From Desulfonatronospira sp. (GTDB lineage Bacteria; Desulfobacterota; Desulfovibrionia; Desulfovibrionales; Desulfonatronovibrionaceae), in NCBI GenBank assembly GCA_007125075.1, contig SLDX01000063.1, positions 1 to 48,262 on the forward strand: a stretch of 48,262 bases of DNA. Direction: 5' to 3'. Of the stretch, positions 20,265-28,236 are shown piece by piece. The stretch's first letter is position 1, and the number at the start of each line of letters is the position of its first letter. Made by a program: the position numbers and the translations under genes. Under the pieces are notes generated by a model. The model was given only the letters and a program-made list of their open reading frames with translations, did no database searches and was not told the DNA's origin.

Positions 20265-20720
20265 CTAAAATCTTAGCTCAAAACCGTTTTCAGCAAGAGA
20301 ATCCATGATTCCGTCGAAATCCTGTTCCATCTTTCTGCGTTGAGCCTCAAAGCGTTCCAGATCCCATATCTCAAATTTCCTTCCCACACCGGCCAGGGCG
20401 ACTTCCTTGTTCATTCCGGCATAAGCGCGAAGATAAGGCGGCACCAGAATCCGGCCCTGTTTGTCCAGGGCGGCTTCCATGGCCCCGGAAATAAAAAAGC
20501 GGTGAAAGTCCCTGAACTGGCGGCTGGCCATGTTCAGTTGATTAAAACTCTGTTCTATTCTTTCCCATTCCGGTATAGGATAGCCCACAACACAGCCGTC
20601 AAAGTTGGTAAGCATAATCCTTGCTTCCGGGGATTGCTCCTTGATTATTTCCCTGTATTCGGGCGGGAGCATTAGCCTGCCCTTGGGATCTATGCTTCTT
20701 TGGCTGTGACCTCTGAACAT
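20265..20720 (-). CDS. mraZ: MraZ, transcriptional regulator of the dcw cluster
   Basis: A 151-residue protein with two AbrB-like SpoVT folds. The typical start MFRGHSQRSIDPKGRLMLP carries the first DPKGR motif, and the second copy is LDKQGRILVPPYLR. MraZ binds direct repeats upstream of its own gene and represses the cluster in E. coli; matching repeats are seen at 20731-20754 here. First gene of the dcw cluster, divergent from pyk across 314 bases of AT-rich DNA. Confidence 0.97.
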   Translation of the reverse strand: MFRGHSQRSIDPKGRLMLPPEYREIIKEQSPEARIMLTNFDGCVVGYPIPEWERIEQSFNQLNMASRQFRDFHRFFISGAMEAALDKQGRILVPPYLRAYAGMNKEVALAGVGRKFEIWDLERFEAQRRKMEQDFDGIMDSLAENGFELRF

Positions 20721-20730
20721 TATTTCTTAT

Positions 20731-20754
20731 CCACTATTTACCACCATTTACCAC
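20731..20754 (-). promoter_or_regulatory. mraZ: candidate MraZ operator: three GTGG repeats with 10-bp spacing
   Basis: On the minus strand three GTGG cores occur at 20754-20751, 20744-20741 and 20734-20731, exactly one helical turn apart. The first two are followed by TAAAT. Known MraZ boxes are TGGG-type repeats with the same 10-bp period directly upstream of mraZ. The site begins 11 bases before the mraZ start codon and adjoins the proposed -10 element. Confidence 0.7.
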
Positions 20755-20755
20755 T

Positions 20756-20784
20756 TGATTGGTTGCCATGCAAGATAAAGTCAA
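20756..20784 (-). promoter_or_regulatory. candidate promoter of the dcw cluster
   Basis: A -35 hexamer TTGACT at 20784-20779 is followed after 17 bases by a poor -10 candidate CAATCA at 20761-20756. Transcription would then start within the GTGG repeats, so bound MraZ would block initiation. The -35 match is good, the -10 weak. Confidence 0.4.
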
Positions 20785-20932
20785 GTAAAAAAAACAGATT
20801 ATTTTTATTTTTAGTCTTATTTAGTAAATGTCCTGATGATAAGTATTCATGATTCTTAGATAAAAGATTTTTTGTCAATTATGCATTTTTTTGGGTGGTT
20901 GTCTGCTTTTTAAACCATGAATGTACATTAAC

Positions 20933-20960
20933 TTGAGTATCAATGTTTTTTTCATACAGT
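20933..20960 (+). promoter_or_regulatory. possible pyk promoter
   Basis: TTGAGT at 20933-20938 and TACAGT at 20955-20960 are separated by 16 bases in the AT-rich mraZ-pyk spacer, about 75 bases before the pyk start. The spacer is so AT-rich that other placements are possible. An AGAGGA ribosome site precedes the ATG. Confidence 0.3.
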
Positions 20961-21034
20961 TTTTTTTTGAATAATGGTTCAGCTTGCATTCCTTGCAGCA
21001 AACTTTAACTGATTGAATGAGAGGATAAATAATT

Positions 21035-22444
21035 ATGCATACCAAAATAATCGCCACCATAGGACCTGCCTGCAGTGAAAAGCACATGATTCAAAGGCTC
21101 GTGGAGCAGAAGGTGAGGATCTTCCGGCTGAATTTTTCTCACGGTGAGGCAGCGGATTTCGAGCCCATTGTAGCGAATATCAGGAAAGTGGAAGATGAGC
21201 TTCAGACCGGCCTGACCATCATGCAGGATCTGTCAGGCCCCAAGATCAGAGCCGGTGAACTCAAAGAATCTCCGATGAACATCAATGTCGGAGATGAAGT
21301 GTTTATGGGGCCATCAGGTGAAATGGACAGGTTTGAAGACTATCTGCCATTCGACCATCCTGAGATCCTGCACGTTTTGAAAAAAGGAGACGAAGTCCGG
21401 CTGAGCGACGGCGGTCTCAGATTTGAAGTCCAGGAAATGCAGGGTGAGGTAGCCAGGATGAAGGCTGATAACAACGGCATCATCACTTCGCGCAAGGGTG
21501 TTACTTTTCCGGGCATCAAGGCGTCCATTTCCGCCCTTACCGACAAGGACAGGGAAGATCTGTCCAATGGACTGGACATGGGCGTGGACGCGGCGGCGAT
21601 GTCCTTTGTCCAGAGCCCTGAAGACGTGGCCAGGGCCAAGGAAGTGATCAGGAAAAAGGGCCGCTGGATTCCTGTTATTGCCAAACTGGAAAGACAGGTG
21701 GCGGTAAACAGGCTGGATGAGATCCTGAAAATCGCGGACGGGATCATGGTGGCCAGGGGGGATCTCGGTCTTGAGACTCCTCTGTCTTCGCTTCCCACTC
21801 TGCAGAAAAGAATCATAGGCGCCTGCAATCAGGCTTCAAAACCGGTCATTGTGGCTACTCAGATGCTGTTGTCCATGGTCAGCAACCCCATGCCCACGCG
21901 GGCTGAAACCACTGATGTGGCCAACGCGGTCCTGGACGGCACGGACTGCCTCATGCTCTCCGAAGAAACCGCCATCGGACAGTATCCGGTAGAGGCGGTA
22001 AAGTACATGCGGGAAATCGCAGAAGAAGCCGAAAAATATTTTTTTGAGCTGGGCATAAGTCCGGTAAAACCCAAACAGCAGAAGGCTTCAGAGAATTTTA
22101 TCGGCTACGGCGCCTGTCTTCTGGCTCAAAATATTGACGCAAAGGCTCTGGTGGCCCATACTGAATCCGGCGCCACAGCCAGGCTGATCAGTTCCTGCCG
22201 TCCGGTTCAGACCATATACGGCCTGAGTCCCAGCCCGGATACCCAGAAATTTCTCAACTTTTCATGGGGAGTGATACCTGTGCTTATCCCTGAAGAACCT
22301 CATGATCATCTGCAGCGCACGGAAAACTTCGTAAACGATTTTTCAGGTTTCATGGACGGCGATGATCTGGTGATAACCGCCGGACACCCCAAGCCCGGGG
22401 TGGATAGATCGCCGACCAATCTGCTCAAGATATATAAAAAATAG
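21035..22444 (+). CDS. pyk: pyruvate kinase
   Basis: A 469-residue enzyme converting phosphoenolpyruvate and ADP to pyruvate and ATP. It starts with TKIIATIGPACSEK and carries FRLNFSHGEA (substrate arginine and histidine), IMQDLSGPKIR, VIAKLERQVAVNRLDEI, the magnesium site MVARGDLGLE and VATQMLLSMVSNPMPTRAE. The C-terminal allosteric domain is present (ALVAHTESGATARLISSCRP). Length is normal. It is the only clear plus-strand gene in the left half and is divergent from the dcw cluster; I recall the same arrangement in Desulfovibrio genomes but cannot check it here. Confidence 0.97.
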   Translation: MHTKIIATIGPACSEKHMIQRLVEQKVRIFRLNFSHGEAADFEPIVANIRKVEDELQTGLTIMQDLSGPKIRAGELKESPMNINVGDEVFMGPSGEMDRFEDYLPFDHPEILHVLKKGDEVRLSDGGLRFEVQEMQGEVARMKADNNGIITSRKGVTFPGIKASISALTDKDREDLSNGLDMGVDAAAMSFVQSPEDVARAKEVIRKKGRWIPVIAKLERQVAVNRLDEILKIADGIMVARGDLGLETPLSSLPTLQKRIIGACNQASKPVIVATQMLLSMVSNPMPTRAETTDVANAVLDGTDCLMLSEETAIGQYPVEAVKYMREIAEEAEKYFFELGISPVKPKQQKASENFIGYGACLLAQNIDAKALVAHTESGATARLISSCRPVQTIYGLSPSPDTQKFLNFSWGVIPVLIPEEPHDHLQRTENFVNDFSGFMDGDDLVITAGHPKPGVDRSPTNLLKIYKK

Positions 22445-22495
22445 AAATCCCGTGCTTCTTTTCGGCTGCTTCAGCCTTAATAGATTTTCAGGGTA

Positions 22496-22580
22496 GGGCG
22501 GGCTTCTCCGAAGCCCAGCCCAAAACCTATCACTACAGTTCATGCATATGAAATGGCCTGCCGCTCGGAGAGCGGCGGCC
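22496..22580. repeat. two GC-rich hairpins between convergent pyk and queD
   Basis: Arms GGCTTC and GAAGCC (22501-22513) extend with GGGC/GCCC to a hairpin at 22496-22521. A second hairpin lies at 22555-22580 with arms CCGCTC and GAGCGG flanked by GGCC/GGCC. Neither has a T-tract, so they are not classical terminators, but their place between convergent genes suggests transcript 3' ends. Confidence 0.45.
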
Positions 22581-22615
22581 TGCTGAAGACCTGCTGAGAT
22601 GTTCATATTCGCGTC

Positions 22616-23002
22616 TCAATGCTCACTGTAATAAGCCCTGGAGGAATCTTTTTCGGCAACCATGACCCAGTCCAGATCTACAGGGTAATTCTTAAGTCTG
22701 TCTTTTAATTCCTGATAGACGAAGCAGGCCAGATTTTCCGATGATGGTTCCTTTTTTCTGAAACCGGGCAGATCATTGAGGTGCTTGTGGTCCAGCTGCT
22801 CCAGCACGGCGTTCAGGCTGCTCTTCAGATCCTTGAAGTCCATTAGCATGCCCGATTCAGGATCTACCCGAGTTCCACATACCTGAGCCTCGACCAGAAA
22901 ATTATGCCCATGCAGGTGTTCACACTTTCCCTGATAATTGCGCAGCTGGTGCGAAGCGCTGAAATCGGCGCGCACCCGCAGACAATATTTAGACTGGTTC
23001 AT
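22616..23002 (-). CDS. queD: 6-carboxy-tetrahydropterin synthase QueD
   Basis: A 128-residue member of the 6-pyruvoyl-tetrahydropterin synthase family, which converts 7,8-dihydroneopterin triphosphate to 6-carboxytetrahydropterin in queuosine biosynthesis. The zinc histidines are in ADFSASHQLRNY and CEHLHGHNFLVEAQV, and the late TSENLACFVYQEL-like segment (SSENLACFVYQEL) contains the conserved glutamate. Length is typical. A good ribosome site (AGGAGCGGAT) precedes ATG 23002. It lies 45 bases downstream of dnaE on the same strand and is likely co-transcribed. Other queuosine genes are not in the window, so a folate/pterin side role cannot be excluded. Confidence 0.9.
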   Translation of the reverse strand: MNQSKYCLRVRADFSASHQLRNYQGKCEHLHGHNFLVEAQVCGTRVDPESGMLMDFKDLKSSLNAVLEQLDHKHLNDLPGFRKKEPSSENLACFVYQELKDRLKNYPVDLDWVMVAEKDSSRAYYSEH

Positions 23003-23047
23003 ATCCGCTCCTGAACTTTTTGAATGAACACGAAAAGATTGCCGGGA

Positions 23048-26000
23048 TCAAAAGTCAAACCCGGCCAGTTCCGCCCAGAATTCCCGGCCCGGAGTGACAC
23101 GGTAGCCCGGACCGAGCATGAGTTTGCACTGCACTCCCTCCTCCTTCAGGGAAAGAACCACATGCACCGGTATCTGTCCCGGATATTTAAGAATCAGCTC
23201 CTTGAGCCGGTTCATCCATAAAGGCTCTTCTTCATTTCCGAGGCTGACCGCTATCTGAACGGGCTCGACGTTTTCGGATACGGCCTGATTAAGGAGAGAG
23301 ACGCTTTCAGCAGTAAACTTGACCTGTCTGGGAGCCTCGGATTCAGTATCCTGAACAGCATGCATGCCCTGATAACTGCTTATTCTGGCCTTCAGCAGCA
23401 GAGGCTGTTCGCTGTCCACGACCTCCCTGCACTGAGCATAGAGATTCCCAAAAAAGGTGACCTCCGCGGTTCCGGTCAAATCCTCGATCTGGCAAAAGGC
23501 CATTTTATCACCTTTTTTGGTCACATGTTCCTTTTTGCCCACGATCACCACGGGCAATTCCACCTGAGTGCCGGGCCGAAGCTCCAGACAATCCTGCAGG
23601 GTGCTCAGGTTCAGGCGTTTAATGTCCTGCCTGAAGGGCAGCAGGGGGTGGCCGCTCAGATAAAAGCCCAGGGCCTCCTTTTCCAGTTTGAGTTTTTCAT
23701 CCTCAGGGTGTTCGGTCAATTCGTTCTCAGGACAGTCAAGGCCAAGTCCGCGGAGAGGGGAGGTATCCTCCACCACCAGGCTGAGCATGGACAACTGTCC
23801 CTGGATTTTGTGTCTGGCCGAGCGTTGCGCTCTGGAAGCGACCATTTCCAGGCCCTCCATAAGACCCCGGCGGGAGCAGCCGAGGCAGTCCAGGGCTCCG
23901 CTTTTGACGAGCATCTCGATGACCCGTTTGGTGACTTTGCGTGAATTCACCCGTTCACAAAGATCAAGCAGACTCCTGAAGGAACCGTTCTTTCTTTCCT
24001 GCAGGATGGCCTCAATGGCACCGCGGCCCACGTTCTTGATTCCGGCCAGACCGAAGCGCACGTCTTTTTCCTCCACAGTGAATTCATACAGACTGGAATT
24101 GACGCACGGGGGCAGAACGCGGATGTCCAGGTCCCGGCAGGCGTTGACATGGGCTATGACCTTGTCGGTGTTGCTTACTTCCGAGGTGATCAGAGCGGCC
24201 ATGAATTCCTGGGGATAGTGGGCCTTGAGATAGGCCGTCTGATAAGAAATCAGGGCGTAGGCCGCGCTGTGAGATTTGTTGAAGCCGTAGCCCGCAAACT
24301 TCTCCATGAGATCGAAGATGTGCTTTGCGGTTTTTTCCGGCACGCCGTGCTTTGCGGCTCCCTGCATGAATTTGCTTCTCTGCCTGGCCATGACCGCGGC
24401 TTCTTTCTTGCCCATGGCCCGGCGCAGTATATCCCCGTCGCCCAGGGAGTAGCCTGCCAGGACCTGGGCGATTTTCATCACCTGTTCCTGATATAGGATT
24501 ACTCCGTAGGTTTCCTGCAGGATCGGCTCCAGTTCGGGATGGGGATACTCCACTCTGGTCCGGCCGTGCTTGCGCTGAATAAAGTCGGTGACCATACCGC
24601 TCTCCAGAGGTCCCGGTCGATACAGGGCCAAAAGAGCGATAACGTCCTCAAAGCAGTTAGGCCTCAGATCAGTGAGCACCTTGCGCATCCCCGAGCTTTC
24701 AAGCTGAAACACGCCGTCGGTCAAGCCCTTACCCAGCAGTTCAAAGGTCCTGGGATCCTCAAGAGGAAGCTTGTCCAGATCCGGAATCTCCTTATTTCCC
24801 CGGAGCGCCAGTTCCAGTGTCTGCTTGATCACGGTCAGAGTCTTAAGTCCCAGAAAATCGAATTTGATCAGCCCGATTTTTTCCACCCTCTTCATGTCGA
24901 ACTGGGTGACTATTTCCCCCTTTTTGCCTCGATAAAGGGGCAGGTGCTCCTGCATGGCCCGGTCGGAAATGACGATCCCGGCTGCATGGGTGGAGGCGTG
25001 CCGCACAAGTCCTTCCAGACGGCGGCAGATATCCATGAGTCCGGCTACGCTTTCATCCTGTTCCACCATCCTGCTCAGCTCCTGTTCCTGTTTCACGGCC
25101 TTGTCTATGGTCATTTTCAGCTCTTCAGGAATGAGCTTGGCGATCTTATCCGTAAGAGACAGCTTAAGTCCCATGGCCCGGCCTACATCTCGGACCACGG
25201 CCCTGGCTTTCATGGTTCCGAAGGTGGTGATCTGGGCCACGCTGTCCCGGCCATACTTCTCCGCGACATAGCGTATGACCTTTTCGCGCTGGTCATAACA
25301 GAAGTCCACGTCGATATCCGGCATGCTGGCCCGTTCCCGGTTCAGAAAGCGTTCAAACAGGAGGTTGTAGCGGATGGGATCAAGATTGGTGATGCGTAAA
25401 GCATAAGCCACAAGGCTCCCCGCGGCCGAGCCTCTTCCAGGACCGACCGGAATGCCGCGGGTTTTGGCCCAGTTGATGAAGTCCTGGACAATAAGGAAAT
25501 AGCCGGGAAAGCCCATGGAGCAGATGATTTTCAGCTCCTCCTCCAGACGCCGGCGATAGACATCCTGATCCACTTCATAAGGCAGCTCTGCAAATCTTTG
25601 TTCCAGTCCTTCCCGGGACAGGGAAATGAATTCCTCATCCAGGGTTTTTTCCCTGACCGGAGCGTAGACGGGAAAATGAAACCTGTCCGTCTCCAGTTCC
25701 AGGCCGCAACGCCCTACTATATCCAGGACGCTTTCCATGGCCTGGGGACAATGAGCAAACTCCTTTTCCATCTCTTCCCGGGATTTAAAGTACAGCTGGT
25801 CCGTTTCAAAGCGCATTCTGGACTTGTCCTGCACCTTTGTATTGGTCTGGATGCACAGAAGAATATCATGGGCCTGCACGTCTTCCGGACCCAGATAGTG
25901 GCAGTCATTGGTAGCCACTACAGGCAGTCCGGTATCCCCGGACATTTCCAGAAGCCTTGCGTTGACTTCTTCCTGTTCCGCGATGCCGTTGGCCTCAAGT

Positions 26001-26506
26001 TCCAGGTAGAACCTGCCAGGAAAAATATCCGCGTATTCAAGGGCTCTGGTTCTGGACCGGGAATAACCCTGCCGGCGCAGGACATGCTGCACTTCTCCCT
26101 GCAGGCACGCGGAAAGGGCGATCAGGCCCTCGGAGTGCCTGCGCAGAATTTCCTTGTCCACCCGTGGTTTGTAGTAAAAGCCGTCCAGCCAGCCTCTGGT
26201 TACAATTTTGACCAGATTGTGATAACCAAGCCTGTTCATGGCCAGCAGGACCAGGTGATATCTGAGCTGTTCGCGGTCCTGGTGATCTTTGGGGGCCACA
26301 TAGACTTCGCAGCCGATAATGGGCTTTATTCCATATTTTTTCGCTTCAAGGTAAAAATTAAGCGCGCCGAAAAGATTGCCGTGATCGGTGATGGCTGCGG
26401 CGGGCATGCCCATTTCCACAGCCCTGGCGCACAGGTCCTTTATCCTGATGGCTCCGTCCAGGAGGCTGTATTCTGTATGACAATGCAAATGAGTAAAATC
26501 GGACAT
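23048..26506 (-). CDS. dnaE: DNA polymerase III alpha subunit DnaE
   Basis: A 1152-residue replicative polymerase. The N-terminal PHP domain starts DFTHLHCHTEYSLLDGAI with ITDHGNLFG. The palm contains PVGPGRGSAAGSLVAY and the catalytic aspartates in MPDIDVDFCYDQREKVI. The fingers/helix-hairpin-helix part follows (FAGYGFNKSHSAAYALISYQ), then an OB fold (VVIVGKKEHVTKKGDKMAF) near residue 980. Length is normal for the DnaE1 type. ATG 26506 has GGAGA upstream. queD follows; a LUD-domain gene precedes it by 166 bases. Confidence 0.98.
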   Translation of the reverse strand: MSDFTHLHCHTEYSLLDGAIRIKDLCARAVEMGMPAAAITDHGNLFGALNFYLEAKKYGIKPIIGCEVYVAPKDHQDREQLRYHLVLLAMNRLGYHNLVKIVTRGWLDGFYYKPRVDKEILRRHSEGLIALSACLQGEVQHVLRRQGYSRSRTRALEYADIFPGRFYLELEANGIAEQEEVNARLLEMSGDTGLPVVATNDCHYLGPEDVQAHDILLCIQTNTKVQDKSRMRFETDQLYFKSREEMEKEFAHCPQAMESVLDIVGRCGLELETDRFHFPVYAPVREKTLDEEFISLSREGLEQRFAELPYEVDQDVYRRRLEEELKIICSMGFPGYFLIVQDFINWAKTRGIPVGPGRGSAAGSLVAYALRITNLDPIRYNLLFERFLNRERASMPDIDVDFCYDQREKVIRYVAEKYGRDSVAQITTFGTMKARAVVRDVGRAMGLKLSLTDKIAKLIPEELKMTIDKAVKQEQELSRMVEQDESVAGLMDICRRLEGLVRHASTHAAGIVISDRAMQEHLPLYRGKKGEIVTQFDMKRVEKIGLIKFDFLGLKTLTVIKQTLELALRGNKEIPDLDKLPLEDPRTFELLGKGLTDGVFQLESSGMRKVLTDLRPNCFEDVIALLALYRPGPLESGMVTDFIQRKHGRTRVEYPHPELEPILQETYGVILYQEQVMKIAQVLAGYSLGDGDILRRAMGKKEAAVMARQRSKFMQGAAKHGVPEKTAKHIFDLMEKFAGYGFNKSHSAAYALISYQTAYLKAHYPQEFMAALITSEVSNTDKVIAHVNACRDLDIRVLPPCVNSSLYEFTVEEKDVRFGLAGIKNVGRGAIEAILQERKNGSFRSLLDLCERVNSRKVTKRVIEMLVKSGALDCLGCSRRGLMEGLEMVASRAQRSARHKIQGQLSMLSLVVEDTSPLRGLGLDCPENELTEHPEDEKLKLEKEALGFYLSGHPLLPFRQDIKRLNLSTLQDCLELRPGTQVELPVVIVGKKEHVTKKGDKMAFCQIEDLTGTAEVTFFGNLYAQCREVVDSEQPLLLKARISSYQGMHAVQDTESEAPRQVKFTAESVSLLNQAVSENVEPVQIAVSLGNEEEPLWMNRLKELILKYPGQIPVHVVLSLKEEGVQCKLMLGPGYRVTPGREFWAELAGFDF

Positions 26507-26581
26507 ATGTTCTCCGAAAAAATTAACTGTAAGGAGGACGGACTATGGCAGAAGGTCGCGGGCAGCGTACAGAAGAGGAGG

Positions 26582-26602
26582 AAAAACAGCCCTGGAAGCT
26601 GT
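26582..26602 (-). terminator. possible weak terminator after the LUD-domain gene
   Basis: On the minus strand a short stem (ACAGC/GCTGT, seven-base loop) is followed by five T. It lies about 70 bases downstream of the LUD gene stop and 75 bases before dnaE, so it may attenuate read-through into dnaE. Confidence 0.4.
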
Positions 26603-26672
26603 CTGCTGATCCCGGTTATATGCAGGCTTCAATCATGTCCGGCTCCTGAGTCCTGTTCAATGCTTATGCTGA

Positions 26673-27323
26673 TCAAAGTCCCAGATCTTCATTGATCAGT
26701 ATTACGTTTATCCGGCCTTTGGGAAATGATTTTACCGTAATGGACCATACGTTGCAGATCCTGTCCGGACTGTCGCAGTCGTGGCAATATGCGGTCCGGG
26801 CACAAGGGGTTTTCTTCTTGAGCCGCAGCGCGTTAGCAGGCGCGCTGTAGGTCTTGATCCGGTCCATGGCCGCTTCTACATCGCTGACGATCTTATTTCG
26901 CCCGCACAGGATCAGCACTTTTCTGGGACCGAAGACCAGGGCTCCCACCCGGTTGCCGATCATATCCAGGTTGGCCAGATAACCCTGTTCTGTAATGGCG
27001 TTGGTCCCGGTGATAAACAGGTCCACCAGCAGGGCCTGTCGTCTGAGTTCCAGATTGCCTTCCTGCCCGCGGCTTTTGAATGTATCAAGTATCTCGATAT
27101 CGGAACGCTCTTTGAGCGCGTAGTAAAGACCACTGTCCTTGAATGTACTCGATCCGCCCCAGGAGACTGAAGCGGGATTGAGGCCCGGAAAAATTTCATC
27201 CAGCACCAGAGTTTTGGCCTCTGGGCAGTCCTGAACCAGAAAGCAGTTGAATCCGTTTTCCTGCAGGTTCTGTTGCACCCGTTTCAGTCTTATCTCCCAG
27301 AAATCATTTACTTCCTTGTACAT
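26673..27323 (-). CDS. LUD-domain protein (LutC/DUF162-like)
   Basis: A 216-residue protein matching the LUD (lactate utilisation) fold: YKEVNDFWEIRLKRVQQNL at the start, then WGGSSTFKDSGLYYAL, LFITGTNAITEQGYLANLDM, RVGALVFGPRKVLILCGRNK and the cysteine-bearing tail CARTAYCHDCDSPDRICNVW. LutC is part of an iron-sulfur lactate oxidation complex, but stand-alone LUD proteins like this are common in anaerobes and their role is not settled. No lutA or lutB lies nearby. GAGGAG precedes ATG 27323. It starts 12 bases after the cysteine-containing gene upstream, so the two are probably one transcript. Confidence 0.85.
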   Translation of the reverse strand: MYKEVNDFWEIRLKRVQQNLQENGFNCFLVQDCPEAKTLVLDEIFPGLNPASVSWGGSSTFKDSGLYYALKERSDIEILDTFKSRGQEGNLELRRQALLVDLFITGTNAITEQGYLANLDMIGNRVGALVFGPRKVLILCGRNKIVSDVEAAMDRIKTYSAPANALRLKKKTPCARTAYCHDCDSPDRICNVWSITVKSFPKGRINVILINEDLGL

Positions 27324-27335
27324 TTTCGTCTCCTC

Positions 27336-27749
27336 TTACCTGGATTCCCTGGAGGATTTGGATTTCGGAGAAGACCTGGGTTCGGGAGCATCCTTTTCAG
27401 AGCGAATCGTTTTGGGCACCAGCTTGATTTCCGGGACCAGTACCTTGTTGATCACCAGCACCTCCTGCACTTCCTGCAGATGTGACCAGTCCGGATTTTT
27501 GGGATCAAAATCTTCTGGCGCAGGACCAATGGCACCATCTTTTGTCTTGAACAAATACATTTTTTCCCTCCTGAGCTTGAAACCGGTAATTACTTCAACA
27601 AGCAAGCCGCATTCTATATAGTTCTTAATCTGTTCCTGCGTGAACAGAGTACACGGAAAATATTTGCAGACGCGGGCGCACCTGGACACTGTAGTGTAGT
27701 AGCTGCCGCTGAATTTCTTCTGGGTGGCGCAGTAAATACTTCTATGCAT
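27336..27749 (-). CDS. cysteine-containing protein of unknown function
   Basis: A 137-residue protein that I do not recognise. The N-terminal part holds C7, C24, C28, C33 and C47 (the cluster reads CARVCKYFPC), which could bind zinc or an iron-sulfur cluster, though the spacing matches no family I know. The middle part (MYLFKTKDGAIGPAPEDFDP) is acidic/proline-containing, and the last 20 residues are rich in serine, lysine and arginine. No signal peptide or membrane segment is seen. The ATG at 27749 has no clear ribosome site, and the upstream frame closes after 14 codons. Its end lies 12 bases before the LUD gene, suggesting a joint function. Confidence 0.6.
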   Translation of the reverse strand: MHRSIYCATQKKFSGSYYTTVSRCARVCKYFPCTLFTQEQIKNYIECGLLVEVITGFKLRREKMYLFKTKDGAIGPAPEDFDPKNPDWSHLQEVQEVLVINKVLVPEIKLVPKTIRSEKDAPEPRSSPKSKSSRESR

Positions 27750-28040
27750 ATTCGACCGGTTTTTTGTCCTTGCCGGCAGGCCGGTACTTTTTCAGGGTTT
27801 CCGGCCGGTCTTTTTCCCGGGCTTTTGACGACACTCTAATCAAGACAGGCCGGCAAGGCAATGTCTTAAGAGCTGCTGAAAAAGATGTTGTTTTGATGTC
27901 TGGAAGTCATGATTCCAATTGGACGGCTCTTGCCGGATGATCCGTGTTTGTCCAGGCTTAGGTGGTCATTGGACCGACATGTTTGAAAAACCTTGAACTG
28001 CGCATTGGTAAAGAATCTGATCTTAAGCATTTACAGATGT
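27750..28040. other. gene-free stretch with an inverted repeat
   Basis: No supported gene is seen between the cysteine-containing gene and the repeat at 28041. The stretch contains a 10-bp inverted repeat (CCTTGCCGGC at 27768-27777 and GCCGGCAAGG at 27849-27858), several CCGG-rich patches, and then AT-richer DNA with stops in all frames. It could be a decayed gene or regulatory DNA; I see nothing that decides. Confidence 0.4.
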
Positions 28041-28122
28041 ATCTGCAAAAAGCATGAGATCAATTTTGAGTTTAGTTCTATGCTGATAACCATTTGATTT
28101 TACTGGCCCCTGAATCCTGACC
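28041..28122 (+). repeat. interspersed repeat, copy A
   Basis: About 80 bases matching the sequence at 40179-40275 in the same orientation, by eye roughly 80 percent identical with small gaps. Shared blocks include GCAAAAAGC, ATGAGATCA, TTTTGAG or ATTTGAG, and AACCATTTG. Both copies end in degenerate heptamers of the type CCTGAAT. Confidence 0.65.
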
Positions 28123-28124
28123 TT

Positions 28125-28154
28125 GAAGCCTGCAAAAAACTCTTTGCAGGCTTC
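28125..28154. terminator. 12-bp perfect hairpin between the lipoprotein gene and the repeat
   Basis: Arms GAAGCCTGCAAA (28125-28136) and TTTGCAGGCTTC (28143-28154) are perfectly complementary around a six-base loop. On the plus strand it is followed by TCTTTAC. It lies directly beyond the U-tract terminator at 28170-28198 and may act as a second terminator or as a plus-strand terminator. Confidence 0.5.
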
Positions 28155-28169
28155 TCTTTACATCCTGAC

Positions 28170-28198
28170 AAAAAAAAGGGCCGAAATATTTCCGGCCC
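28170..28198 (-). terminator. rho-independent terminator of the lipoprotein gene
   Basis: On the minus strand GGGCC and GGCCC arms (28198-28178) enclose a GAAATATTTC palindrome and are followed by a run of T (28177-28170). It lies about 40 bases downstream of the stop codon at 28237. Confidence 0.85.
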
Positions 28199-28236
28199 AA
28201 AATAAAATAGTTATGCACCAGGCAGATCTGCAAACA

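Noticed and set aside
27750-28236. CRISPR array or phage remnant in the gene-free stretch
   Set aside because: No regularly spaced direct repeats, no integrase or attachment-like sequence; only one pair of inverted repeats and a single interspersed-repeat copy.
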